DNA from: UBA5158 sp963692955
GTDB lineage: Bacteria > Pseudomonadota > Gammaproteobacteria > DSM-16500
Direction: 5' to 3'
DNA: 64,000 bases
Assembly: GCA_963692955.1 (NCBI GenBank)
Contig: OY843587.1
Coordinates: 1,984,001 to 2,048,000 of the forward strand
Every line of letters begins with the position of its first letter. Position 1 is the stretch's first letter. Both the position numbers and the translations under genes were made by a program. The notes below the pieces were generated by a model, which did no database searches, was not told where the DNA came from, and worked only from the letters and a program-made list of their open reading frames with translations. Below are positions 18,237 through 26,646 of the stretch, one piece after another.

Positions 18237-18280
18237 ATCTAGCATCATAATCTGAGCTTAATATATCTTGGACAAACAAA

Positions 18281-19204
18281 ATGTCATGGAAAAAGAAAGG
18301 CCTAATCTTTCAACCTAGCGGCGAATTTGGCTGGATGATTTCCCATGCTCAAGTACCTACGGTCCATGTAATGGAAGATAGGTTCCGCGTCTTTTTTTCC
18401 ACCCGCAATTCAGTAGGGAAAAGCTTAACTGCGTGCATAGATCTGGACAAAAATAATCCTTCCATCATCAAGCAATTGTATAATCAGCCTGTTCTAGATT
18501 TTGGTATGCCCGGCACATTCGATGACGATGGAGTAATGCCCAGCTATGCTCTTCAGCACGAACATAAACTCTATCTCTACTATAGTGGCTGGAACCAACG
18601 CGTCAATGTACCCTACCATAACGCAATGGGCCTAGCGGTCAGTCAGGATGAGGGTTTAAGCTTTACGCGACTATATGAAGGCCCTATTATGGATCGCATC
18701 AAGACAGAGCCTTATCTGGCTGTAACACCCTCTGTTTATAAAGATAAAAATAGCTGGAAAATGTGGTATGTTTCTGGAATCAGATGGCAATTGATCGAGC
18801 AAAAATACGAGCCGGTTTACGTGATAAAATATGCACACTCAACTGATGGAGTGAATTGGGAACGTCCTAATCTGACATGCATCGAACAAGCTCATGAGAA
18901 TGAAGCCTTTTCTCATCCTAATGTCGTGAAAATTGATGATACTTTCCATATGTGGTTCTGCTGTCGTGATAGCCATGATTACAGAGATGGTAGCGGCAGT
19001 TACAAAATTGGCTATGCAACCTCTTTCGACGGTATGTCCTGGCAGCGTAAAGATGCGCAAGCCGGAATTAGTCCTGCCGAGGAAGGTTGGGACAGTAAAA
19101 TGATTTGCTACCCTTATGTTGTTAAGCTGGGTAAGAAATTAATGATGTTTTATAACGGAAACAGTTTTGGCAAAAGTGGATTTGGATATGCCATTTGGGA
19201 ATAA
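18281..19204 (+). CDS. glycosidase-like five-bladed beta-propeller protein (GH43/GH32-like)
   Basis: This 307-residue protein has no signal peptide and shows repeated strands with Trp/Tyr-rich ends: LYLYYSGWNQ, SWKMWYVSGIRW, THSTDGVNWER-type turns (AHSTDGVNWER), FHMWFCCRD and ATSFDGMSWQR. This is the pattern of propeller glycosidases and of bacterial glycan-locus proteins annotated as glycosylases. I cannot identify the catalytic acids. A cytoplasmic role in trimming or phosphorolysis of a sugar intermediate is possible. A truncated copy lies upstream at 17144. It precedes an operon of methyltransferases and a PhyH gene. Confidence 0.7.
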   Translation: MSWKKKGLIFQPSGEFGWMISHAQVPTVHVMEDRFRVFFSTRNSVGKSLTACIDLDKNNPSIIKQLYNQPVLDFGMPGTFDDDGVMPSYALQHEHKLYLYYSGWNQRVNVPYHNAMGLAVSQDEGLSFTRLYEGPIMDRIKTEPYLAVTPSVYKDKNSWKMWYVSGIRWQLIEQKYEPVYVIKYAHSTDGVNWERPNLTCIEQAHENEAFSHPNVVKIDDTFHMWFCCRDSHDYRDGSGSYKIGYATSFDGMSWQRKDAQAGISPAEEGWDSKMICYPYVVKLGKKLMMFYNGNSFGKSGFGYAIWE

Positions 19205-19225
19205 ATCTTTAAGGAATTTGATGAT

Positions 19226-20020
19226 ATGCAAAGTGAACAGAACGTAGTACAAACCGCTGTGTACGAATGCGAAACCACAGCTGATGCCACTCAGCTCAGT
19301 GCGCGTGAGCTGTTAGAAAATTTATTTGCGACAAATCCATTATCACAGGAAGATTTACTTTTTAATCTTGGTTTATTTACCAGAAGCTCACTACTCGTTA
19401 AATATTTAACTTTGCATGAAATTTATCAACAGTTCGTCAAGCTTCCCGGAATGATAGTTGAATTTGGTACTTGGTGGGGACAAAATTTAGTATTACTCGA
19501 AAATCTACGCGCGATACATGAGCCTTTTAACAAACAACGCCATATTATTGGCTTTGATACGTTTGAAGGATACTCCACTAAACATTGTTCTGACAAAGAT
19601 AAGCTAAGCATCGCATGGCAAGAACAATCCTATTCAACAGGAACAAATTATAAAGCTTATCTAGAAACACTTTTAAAAACGCATGAACAAAGCAATGTGT
19701 TAGGCCACTTGCACGGCATGCATAGCCTTATCGCAGGTAACGTGACCTTGACCGCTCCAGAATACTTCTCTGAACATCCTGAAAGCCTAGTGGCTTTTGC
19801 ATACTTTGATATCGGTCTTTATGAACCAACTAAAGCTGCAATGCAGGCGATCAAACCACATCTTGTTCCTGGCAGTATTATTTTATTAGACGAACTGACC
19901 TGGGCTGAAGCTCCAGGCGAAGCAATCGCATTTAAAGAGGTTTTTAACGATACTAAATTTACAATAGAAAAATGCAAATTGTACCCATCAAAAGCTATCA
20001 TTACTTATCATGGAAAATAA
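19226..20020 (+). CDS. TylF/MycF-like O-methyltransferase
   Basis: This 264-residue protein contains MIVEFGTWWGQNLVLL (SAM motif I), IIGFDTFEGY (acidic end of strand 2), FAYFDIGLYEPTKAA and PGSIILLDELTW. These are the succession of motifs in the TylF macrocin-methyltransferase family, whose members use a divalent metal and act on sugar hydroxyls. The ATG at 19226 follows AAGGAATTTG. The next gene begins two bases after its stop, so the two are probably co-translated. A sugar O-methylation role is likely. Confidence 0.78.
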   Translation: MQSEQNVVQTAVYECETTADATQLSARELLENLFATNPLSQEDLLFNLGLFTRSSLLVKYLTLHEIYQQFVKLPGMIVEFGTWWGQNLVLLENLRAIHEPFNKQRHIIGFDTFEGYSTKHCSDKDKLSIAWQEQSYSTGTNYKAYLETLLKTHEQSNVLGHLHGMHSLIAGNVTLTAPEYFSEHPESLVAFAYFDIGLYEPTKAAMQAIKPHLVPGSIILLDELTWAEAPGEAIAFKEVFNDTKFTIEKCKLYPSKAIITYHGK

Positions 20021-20022
20021 TA

Positions 20023-20808
20023 ATGATAAATATTTGTGAATTTGACTTGCAGATGAAAGAAGAAGGCTGGTTTATTTTTAATGAAGTTGTACCCATCAAC
20101 CTTGTTAAAAATATGCTGGAAGATACAGAAAAAGCGTACAATGTTTGCCGTCGTGTTCAAGAGGCGAATGGCATCCCTGAAAACAATGAAGGCACGACAC
20201 ACCATCTAGTTGAACATGGACAAAGCTTTGTTGACTATCTAGTATTATCAGAACAGCTAAAGCCCTATTTTGAAAATTATTTTAACGGCAAATTTATTTT
20301 AAATTCTTTTGGCGGTAACATAAACCGCAATGGGGTTATTTCCTACGCGAATAATATTCATCGCGACATACGTTCTTACTCTGGCGACATGCCATTATTA
20401 CTTAATACATTGGTGATGCTTGATGATTTTACGAAAGAAAATGGTGCGACTTACCTCATGAGTGGTTCACATCGCACTCATCCGCATACACCCACTGAAG
20501 AAGAATTTCATCAAGTCGCTAAACAGGCCGTGGCTAAAGTGGGAAGTATACTCATATTTAATTCAAATCTTTGGCACCGCGCTGGAATTAATACTACTAA
20601 TTTGCCGCGACGCTCCGTAACACCCATGTATTGCAAGCCTTTCATGAAACAGCAGTATGATTACACGCGCGCCATTGGATATGAAGAAGTAAATAAATAT
20701 TCTGATTGGTTGAAACAAGTATTAGGTTTTTATTCACGTGTACCCGCCAGTCTCAACGAATGGTATCAACCTAAAGAAAATAGAATGTATAAATCAGACC
20801 AGGGCTAA
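20023..20808 (+). CDS. PhyH family dioxygenase (fourth in the locus)
   Basis: This is a 261-residue protein if started at the ATG at 20023, directly after the previous stop; an in-frame upstream ATG at 19972 lies inside the preceding gene. NNIHRDIRSYSG carries the HxD pair, LMSGSHRTH is the family turn, and LWHRAGINTT gives the distal His, followed by LPRRSVTP with the Arg. All Fe(II)/2-oxoglutarate ligands are present. It is only distantly similar to the other three PhyH proteins, so it is not a recent duplicate. Confidence 0.85.
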   Translation: MINICEFDLQMKEEGWFIFNEVVPINLVKNMLEDTEKAYNVCRRVQEANGIPENNEGTTHHLVEHGQSFVDYLVLSEQLKPYFENYFNGKFILNSFGGNINRNGVISYANNIHRDIRSYSGDMPLLLNTLVMLDDFTKENGATYLMSGSHRTHPHTPTEEEFHQVAKQAVAKVGSILIFNSNLWHRAGINTTNLPRRSVTPMYCKPFMKQQYDYTRAIGYEEVNKYSDWLKQVLGFYSRVPASLNEWYQPKENRMYKSDQG

Positions 20809-20811
20809 CGA

Positions 20812-21549
20812 ATGCGCGACCAAAATTTAGAGTATCAAGACACGGCCGATAGGCTTTACGCTTATGATTTTGACTACATCATGCATCAATACATGATTAA
20901 AACATTTAAAACATGGTTCAAGCCTGGAAAAGCACTTGAAATGGGTTGCTATAAAGGAGAGTTCACTAAATTAATCACACAGTTTTATCAGGATGTTACG
21001 GTAATTGAAGCTTCTTCCGATTTAATTCAAAAAGCCAGTGGAAACCTTAGCAATAAAAAAATCAAATTCATCCATAACACATTCGAACAAGTGAACTGCG
21101 AAGAAAAATACAATGCCATCTTTTTAATTCATACTCTGGAACATTTAGATGATAGCGTCGCAATTCTAAAAAAAATAAACCATTGGCTAGCGGATGATGG
21201 CCAACTATTTCTAGCAGTGCCAAACGCTATGGCAGCTTCCAGGCAAATAGCGGTAAAGATGGGGTTAATACCTTTCAATAATGCCGTTTCAGATGGTGAG
21301 TGGGAACATGGTCATCGCAGAACGTACAGCCACGATACCTTGGAACTAGATGCAAAGAATGCGGGATTAAATATTATGAGCCGCGGCGGTATTTTTTTCA
21401 AAGCCTTCGCTAATTTTCAGTTTGATTTAATGCTGAAGCACAAAATTATCAATCAACAATATTTAGATGCGAGTTATGCGCTGGGTATGCAGTATCCTGA
21501 ATTGTGCGCAAGCATATTTCTGATTTGCGGGAAAGGTATAGCACCATGA
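20812..21549 (+). CDS. SAM-dependent methyltransferase
   Basis: This 245-residue protein has KALEMGCYKGEFTKLI as SAM motif I, VTVIEASSD as the acidic end of strand 2, FLIHTLEHLDD as motif II and LFLAVPNA as motif III, the pattern of Methyltransf_11/23 proteins of glycan loci. It begins 3 bases after the PhyH gene and overlaps the acetyltransferase gene by 4 bases. All three probably modify the same residue. Confidence 0.8.
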   Translation: MRDQNLEYQDTADRLYAYDFDYIMHQYMIKTFKTWFKPGKALEMGCYKGEFTKLITQFYQDVTVIEASSDLIQKASGNLSNKKIKFIHNTFEQVNCEEKYNAIFLIHTLEHLDDSVAILKKINHWLADDGQLFLAVPNAMAASRQIAVKMGLIPFNNAVSDGEWEHGHRRTYSHDTLELDAKNAGLNIMSRGGIFFKAFANFQFDLMLKHKIINQQYLDASYALGMQYPELCASIFLICGKGIAP

Positions 21550-22232
21550 AAACTAAAAAGTTAATTATATTTGGCGATCAAGCTTATGCTGAAATAGTTT
21601 ATGAATATTTCACCCATGATTCTGATTATGAAGTAGTGGCATTTACTGTTGAAAAAAATTATTTAAGCGAAGAAATTTTTTGCGGTTTACCCGTCGTACA
21701 ATTCGAAAAGGTAGATCAACTTTATCCTCCTGAAGATTATGAAATGCATGTCGCAATAGTATACGGACAGTTAAATCGTATCAGAGAAAAAATTTGTTTG
21801 GCGGCAAAATTAAAAAAATATACTTTAGCCAACTATGTTAGCTCCCGCACATTTGTCTGGCATAATGTAAAAATCGGTGAAAATTGTTTTATTTTCGAAA
21901 ACAATACATTACAACCTTTTGTGGTGATTAAAGACAATGTCATCTTGTGGAGTGGTAATCATATTGGGCATGGCTCTGTTGTCGAGAGCAATTGTTTTAT
22001 ATCATCACATGTTGTTATCTCGGGATTTTGTGAAATTGGAAAAAATTGTTTTATGGGTGTTAACAGCACCGCAGGAAATCATGTAAAAATCGGCAAATAT
22101 TGCTGGATAAGTCCTGGCGCTCTGATTACGAAAGACATCCCCGAATCTTCGCTAGTAAAAGGCATCAACTCCGAATCTGTTCCCCTCAATGAAAAAGTAT
22201 TATTTAGAAAACTAGCATCTTACACTTCATAA
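21546..22232 (+). CDS. sugar O/N-acetyltransferase with left-handed beta helix (PglD/NeuD-like)
   Basis: It has 228 residues from the ATG at 21546, which overlaps the preceding stop (ATGA); the frame is open 14 codons further upstream. KKLIIFGDQAYAEIVYEYF is the N-terminal sugar-nucleotide-binding Rossmann part of PglD-like enzymes. From about residue 95, hexapeptide repeats such as VKIGENCFIF, VIKDNVILW and VKIGKYCWIS build the left-handed helix that binds acetyl-CoA. It would acylate an amino sugar, fitting the Lys-type aminotransferase at 23116. The usual PglD catalytic His region appears as GNHIGHGSVV. Confidence 0.82.
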   Translation: MKTKKLIIFGDQAYAEIVYEYFTHDSDYEVVAFTVEKNYLSEEIFCGLPVVQFEKVDQLYPPEDYEMHVAIVYGQLNRIREKICLAAKLKKYTLANYVSSRTFVWHNVKIGENCFIFENNTLQPFVVIKDNVILWSGNHIGHGSVVESNCFISSHVVISGFCEIGKNCFMGVNSTAGNHVKIGKYCWISPGALITKDIPESSLVKGINSESVPLNEKVLFRKLASYTS

Positions 22233-22243
22233 AATTTAAAACT

Positions 22244-23122
22244 TCACTTTTCCCGCTTTGGTATTGCAAAAAGCATCACTCGCCAATTAGAAGAAATGCA
22301 GTTAACAATAATAAGTTTATAATGAATACGAAGTCTCCTAAAATAATTAAGCAAATTAATAAAATCTCGTGATTTACCACTGAAATCTATAGCTAGCTTT
22401 GGAGTAAATTTGATAAAAGTCGTTTCCGCACTCAGTAAAGTTTTCGGATCAAAACTGCCCCATTCAAATTTAATATAATCAACTCGCTCCAGCTCTTGCC
22501 GCTTGACATATTCATCTATTGAGATTTGGCTAAATGGAATATCAACAATGTTTATATTTGTAGAAAGGTGTGGGTTGTAATTGATATTATTTTTTAAAAT
22601 CTCAATATTATCCTTATCTGAGAAAGAATATACTTTTCCATGTTTACCGACTTGATGAGAAAAATATAAAGTTGAATTACCCCAATTCGAACCAAAGTCT
22701 ATAACAACATCATTTTTAACGGGTATGCATAAGTTATCCCGGAAACCATCTTCCATATACTGCTGAAGAAAGAATGCAGCGGTGGCGTCAGCATCGGTAT
22801 TTAATTTTATTTTAAAGCCGATCTGGTTTAAATCTAATAAAGGAAGAGTTTTATTTAAAAGTGGTATATCTATAGCACCGTAACCTTTATCAGATTGGCT
22901 AATCTTAAGAGTGTCCGAAATATAAGCTGCGTTAGTATCCGGCAAATTTTTAGACCTGTAACCCGAAAGTAATTCTCTGAATAACTTTTTTGATTCCTTG
23001 TCAGCAAACATTTTATGGATCTTTAAAATGTCACTGAATAAGTAATTCTCTTCATTATTTTGAGCTAAAATATCTTTTAGTAATTTTTTTGACTTAAAAT
23101 AATTTAGAGCCGATTTTAACAT
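22244..23122 (-). CDS. FkbM family methyltransferase (divergent core motif)
   Basis: This 292-residue protein has DVVIDFGSNWGNSTLYFS as SAM motif I and SIDEYV about 70 residues later, the arrangement of FkbM. The usual KIDVEGAE reads KFEWGSFD, so the conserved acidic pair is changed. The C-terminus also lacks the usual ETVLYA ending. It may use SAM differently or be a relic. Its start overlaps the end of the aminotransferase gene by 7 bases, so they form one operon on the minus strand. Confidence 0.75.
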   Translation of the reverse strand: MLKSALNYFKSKKLLKDILAQNNEENYLFSDILKIHKMFADKESKKLFRELLSGYRSKNLPDTNAAYISDTLKISQSDKGYGAIDIPLLNKTLPLLDLNQIGFKIKLNTDADATAAFFLQQYMEDGFRDNLCIPVKNDVVIDFGSNWGNSTLYFSHQVGKHGKVYSFSDKDNIEILKNNINYNPHLSTNINIVDIPFSQISIDEYVKRQELERVDYIKFEWGSFDPKTLLSAETTFIKFTPKLAIDFSGKSRDFINLLNYFRRLRIHYKLIIVNCISSNWRVMLFAIPKREK

Positions 23123-24258
23123 ACAATATCGCTCGCATAGTTACTTGTCACAGACTGGATAGTCTGAACAACTTTTTCAACCATTTCATTTTTCATTCCT
23201 AAAAAAAACGGCAAGCCTAAAACGGATTGACGTAAAAATTCAGTATTTTTTAGATCTCCAACGCAGCGCGCTTGACGAAACACAGGTTGTAAATGACAAC
23301 CATCACCCCACCATTTACGAACCATAATATGGTTGCGCTCACATTCTCGCGCAAGTACATTTGCTTGTTGAGGCACAAGCACATTGCAAGTGCTACTAAC
23401 CCAGTCAGACGTTAGTAAATGCTTCACCCGTGCAACTTTAAATATTTTCTGATAAAAATGGGTGATGCTTTCCCAACCGTCGCGCGTGTTTGTCCACTCA
23501 TCCAAAGCAGCCAAGCCCACGGCACAAGCGTATTCACTCATTTTGATATTCGTACCTAGCAGATGAGACTCACGCCCACCCGTGGGAAATCCGAAACGAG
23601 ACATGCTAACTATTTTCTGAATGAATTTTTCATCTTGAGACAGCATGATACCGCCTTCACCGATGCCAAAAGCTTTAGTCGCATGCAAACTCACCATCAT
23701 GGGTGTATTTCTCACTTGCATTTCCGGCATTCGCAGCATGCTATCAAACGCCGCAGCGGCGTCGATAATGACAGGTACTCCTGTCATTTCAGTAAACTTA
23801 TCCCAAGCAAAAGTATCGACAGGCTTGCCAAATGGCGCGGTCACTAGCACAGCGCCAACTGTTCCCAGGCAGCGTATGCTTGGTAATAAATCTAATAGCA
23901 TTTCAGGGCAAAGCGCATGCGTCTTTGCATCCACATCAACAAATACCGGCTCAAGATGAGCTGACACCGCCGCTAAAGGTGTGGCGACGAAAGTCCAAGA
24001 TGGCATGATACATAGACTGCCTGCTTTTATTCCCAACGCTCTAAGACAAATTTCTAATAATTGCGTTCCCGTTGTCCCACAAACCAGTTGTGAATGTTTA
24101 ACATTAAACAATGCTGCTAAACGCGACGAAAATTCGAAATGCATAGGCCCAAAGTTCGAATACCAACGATTGCTATCAATTTGTTGCAAATAAGGCAGGA
24201 TTTTTTCCGCTAAAGGTAGTCTTGGCAAACAAACTGGAATATTATATTTTGACGTCAT
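23116..24258 (-). CDS. DegT/DnrJ/EryC1 aminotransferase (Lys type)
   Basis: This 380-residue PLP enzyme adds an amino group to a keto-sugar nucleotide. CGTTGTQLLEICLRAL binds the PLP phosphate, IIDAAAAFDS carries the Asp that pairs with the pyridine N, and SLHATKAFGIGEGG contains the Schiff-base Lys. I start at the ATG at 24258, which overlaps the WbqC stop (TAATG). With WbqC upstream and the PglD-like acetyltransferase nearby, an N-acylated amino-deoxysugar is likely. It is unrelated in function to the His-type enzyme at the left edge of the window. Confidence 0.9.
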   Translation of the reverse strand: MTSKYNIPVCLPRLPLAEKILPYLQQIDSNRWYSNFGPMHFEFSSRLAALFNVKHSQLVCGTTGTQLLEICLRALGIKAGSLCIMPSWTFVATPLAAVSAHLEPVFVDVDAKTHALCPEMLLDLLPSIRCLGTVGAVLVTAPFGKPVDTFAWDKFTEMTGVPVIIDAAAAFDSMLRMPEMQVRNTPMMVSLHATKAFGIGEGGIMLSQDEKFIQKIVSMSRFGFPTGGRESHLLGTNIKMSEYACAVGLAALDEWTNTRDGWESITHFYQKIFKVARVKHLLTSDWVSSTCNVLVPQQANVLARECERNHIMVRKWWGDGCHLQPVFRQARCVGDLKNTEFLRQSVLGLPFFLGMKNEMVEKVVQTIQSVTSNYASDIVC

Positions 24259-24923
24259 TAAATTACCTCGCACTGAGAAATAATTTCCTGACGCAAATTA
24301 TCGGAATCCTCACTAAATAAACGCTGCAAAATACTCTGGTATGGGCCTTTATAATCTACTAAAAATTTCAAATCAATATTATGTTTTTTAAAAGTGGCAA
24401 TGTCGTATAAATCTTTTCCACCTGGCGAATTGACGTATGAACTCGCGGAAAAATGTTTCGCGATCGCAATAATACGTTCTTCATTTTTTAAATCTGATGG
24501 CAGTTGCAGTTCGCTAGAATAAGCAATATTAAAAGGTAATTGCAAAATCTCCGCGATTTGCCGCAATGAGTGAATGATATAGGCTAAAGGAGTTAATGAG
24601 AAATCCGTGATACTAGGGCGCAGTTGACTGTCACCATAATTTTTTGATTTAAAAAGCGGGAACTTATTCAATTGTTCTTGCATTTGCATTTCTGCGTCAG
24701 GCGAGAACGAAAGTTCAGAAATTTTAATATCTTGCGGCGCTTTCGCTAACGGTAATGTCAACCATGATAACTCACCTTTAGAATTCGGCAATTGGTTTCT
24801 GTGCACATAACCACGGCGGGTAAATTGGACGCAGTCATACATAACGAATAAATCAGCCGCGCAAAGCAACCTAAAATATCCCGCGTAAGGGATAAAATAA
24901 GGCTGCATAATCGCTATACGCAT
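24258..24923 (-). CDS. WbqC family protein
   Basis: This 221-residue protein opens MRIAIMQPYFIPYAGYFRL and contains DCVQFTRRGYVHRNQL, both hallmarks of the WbqC family found in O-antigen loci. YVNSPGGKDLYD near the C-terminus is also typical. The biochemical role of the family is not settled. Its regular pairing with DegT-type aminotransferases, as here, suggests work on amino-sugar intermediates. One-base overlap with the aminotransferase. Confidence 0.9.
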   Translation of the reverse strand: MRIAIMQPYFIPYAGYFRLLCAADLFVMYDCVQFTRRGYVHRNQLPNSKGELSWLTLPLAKAPQDIKISELSFSPDAEMQMQEQLNKFPLFKSKNYGDSQLRPSITDFSLTPLAYIIHSLRQIAEILQLPFNIAYSSELQLPSDLKNEERIIAIAKHFSASSYVNSPGGKDLYDIATFKKHNIDLKFLVDYKGPYQSILQRLFSEDSDNLRQEIISQCEVI

Positions 24924-24937
24924 AAGTTGATACTCAT

Positions 24938-26308
24938 TTATTCGATACTTTCAGGAAACATATCCCAAAGATCGCCCCACATTTCAGGCGAAAATTTTAA
25001 ATCCTCTACATCATCTTTATTAAGCAAGGAATCAAAAATCAACTCGGTTTTTAAAGAAAGTAAACCCGCATGTAAATTATTAGTAATTGAGTTATTAGAC
25101 CAAAGCCGTATTTCACCATTCAAAATATATTTCAGATAACGCTGTTCGATATCAGGATAATTTGCAAACCATTTTTGTATTGTTAATTTTTGAGATAAAA
25201 TATCCACTACACTATGTCCGCACTCAGTGGGGAAGTAACCATTTTGCTCGAAGAGCACGCCGTGATCTTGTAATAAATTTCCCAATACATCTGCATATTC
25301 TTCCACTGCACTGCGGGGCATTTCCGCAAACGAATAAGTATTATAAGCCAAATGCAATTGCAAATGCCCCACAAAGTCTTGAATCAAAAAGTTAGGGATA
25401 CTCACTATGGCATCTTTTAATTGGGCAGCTTCAGCTGCCGAACGAATAATATAACTTTCATCAATATTTTCTGGTAAATCTAAATCTCCCACGTAAATTA
25501 AATGCTTTTTCATAGGTAGCAATACCAACATATGTATAGCGCTATAAAATAAAGAACCTAACAAGTCGCAGTCATACCATGTGCTCTTGGGCAAAGCTTT
25601 ACAGAGAACATAACCCAGTTCGCCACTGCCCGCGCCTATTTCCATTATTTTAGGATTGGATTGTTTTTCGAGGTAGCGAATCACTCCACTTAAATATAAT
25701 GCGCTAAGACGTTCTTGATTAATCGATGTTAGTCTATTAACCGGATAACCTTTAACGTTCCAGCCAATTTCACCAAAACGCGCGGGGATTTTAACTCGCC
25801 ATTTTTTTGGCATAGCATTTTGTAAACGAATGTAACGTCTTACCCAAAAATCTGCCCTGGTAGTATGTATATCAGACTCGTAAGCAATGCTAGGGAAATC
25901 TCTAAATCTGTTATGAAATAGAAATGAATGATCTATCTCACGTCTACTTTTTCTGTTGTATAAATTAAAACACCAATTTTCCTTTTTTGCTGCAGACCAA
26001 AATAACCCGCCATCTGGCGGCGTCACATTAGTTGATTTGGAATGGCTAAGGGCAATAAAAATATCGCAGATTTTTTCTACTTTTGAAAATTCTGCGTCGG
26101 TAAGAGGTTTGTTATTCGCTAATTTGATTTTATTAAGGTATGAATTTTTGTCATTAAGATAAAATAGTTTTGCAAAAGATACACGCCCATTATTGATTTT
26201 AATTTTCAAAATACAGATTTGTTTATTCCATATATCGATTAGTTTTTTGATTAGTTTATTCAAAATATAAATTGGCTTTTTCAAAATTTCTTTTATTTTA
26301 GTTTTCAT
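24938..26308 (-). CDS. putative sugar O-methyltransferase
   Basis: This 456-residue protein has a very basic N-terminal 60 residues (possibly membrane-peripheral) and a central SAM fold with IMEIGAGSGELGYVLC followed by WYDCDLL. This layout matches the family called putative sugar O-methyltransferase in LPS loci. The basic, amphipathic start could bind the membrane or LPS acceptors. It overlaps the small gene upstream by 4 bases (ATGA). The acceptor sugar is unknown. Confidence 0.75.
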   Translation of the reverse strand: MKTKIKEILKKPIYILNKLIKKLIDIWNKQICILKIKINNGRVSFAKLFYLNDKNSYLNKIKLANNKPLTDAEFSKVEKICDIFIALSHSKSTNVTPPDGGLFWSAAKKENWCFNLYNRKSRREIDHSFLFHNRFRDFPSIAYESDIHTTRADFWVRRYIRLQNAMPKKWRVKIPARFGEIGWNVKGYPVNRLTSINQERLSALYLSGVIRYLEKQSNPKIMEIGAGSGELGYVLCKALPKSTWYDCDLLGSLFYSAIHMLVLLPMKKHLIYVGDLDLPENIDESYIIRSAAEAAQLKDAIVSIPNFLIQDFVGHLQLHLAYNTYSFAEMPRSAVEEYADVLGNLLQDHGVLFEQNGYFPTECGHSVVDILSQKLTIQKWFANYPDIEQRYLKYILNGEIRLWSNNSITNNLHAGLLSLKTELIFDSLLNKDDVEDLKFSPEMWGDLWDMFPESIE

Positions 26309-26610
26309 GAATTAAACTCGATAGAAATATTCTTGCTTTCTTCTTCGGCGAATTGCTGAAATTTCCTCAAAACGGAAGGTACGACTTGCCGCTTTTCTTC
26401 ATCAATGCGCAGACCTAACCAATTGAGACCAATGATTTGAGAATTTTTTTTTGTAGGTACGATATGAAGAGTTCGCTCACGCGCAAGAACATTCGCTGGT
26501 TCCTGGCTAGAAAACACAACGTTAATTGGAACAGGTTTCCGTTTAAGTTTTCTCAAAATCTGTTTAACTAATTTCCCCACCTGAATGGGAATAGATCTTG
26601 AAGTAATCAT
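26305..26610 (-). CDS. small protein of unknown function
   Basis: I do not recognise this 101-residue product. The ATG at 26610 has AAGGGA 6 bases ahead; a GTG 7 codons upstream is less likely. The first third is basic (KLVKQILRKLKRK) and the rest is mixed alpha/beta with no Cys cluster, signal peptide or membrane segment. It overlaps the sugar O-methyltransferase by 4 bases and starts 36 bases after the E1 beta gene. It could therefore be an accessory of either enzyme; no function is proposed. Confidence 0.55.
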   Translation of the reverse strand: MITSRSIPIQVGKLVKQILRKLKRKPVPINVVFSSQEPANVLARERTLHIVPTKKNSQIIGLNWLGLRIDEEKRQVVPSVLRKFQQFAEEESKNISIEFNS

Positions 26611-26646
26611 CGAATGTCCCTTAATCGCCACACCTGTCTTGGTAAT

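Noticed and set aside
23563..23959. Two overlapping plus-strand frames of 94-104 codons opposite the aminotransferase
   Set aside because: They lie wholly within a clearly conserved PLP enzyme gene and show no motif of their own.
23330..26520. Shared ANVLARE heptapeptide in the aminotransferase and the 101-residue protein
   Set aside because: The similarity does not extend beyond about 20 bases at DNA level and the protein contexts differ; probably chance.
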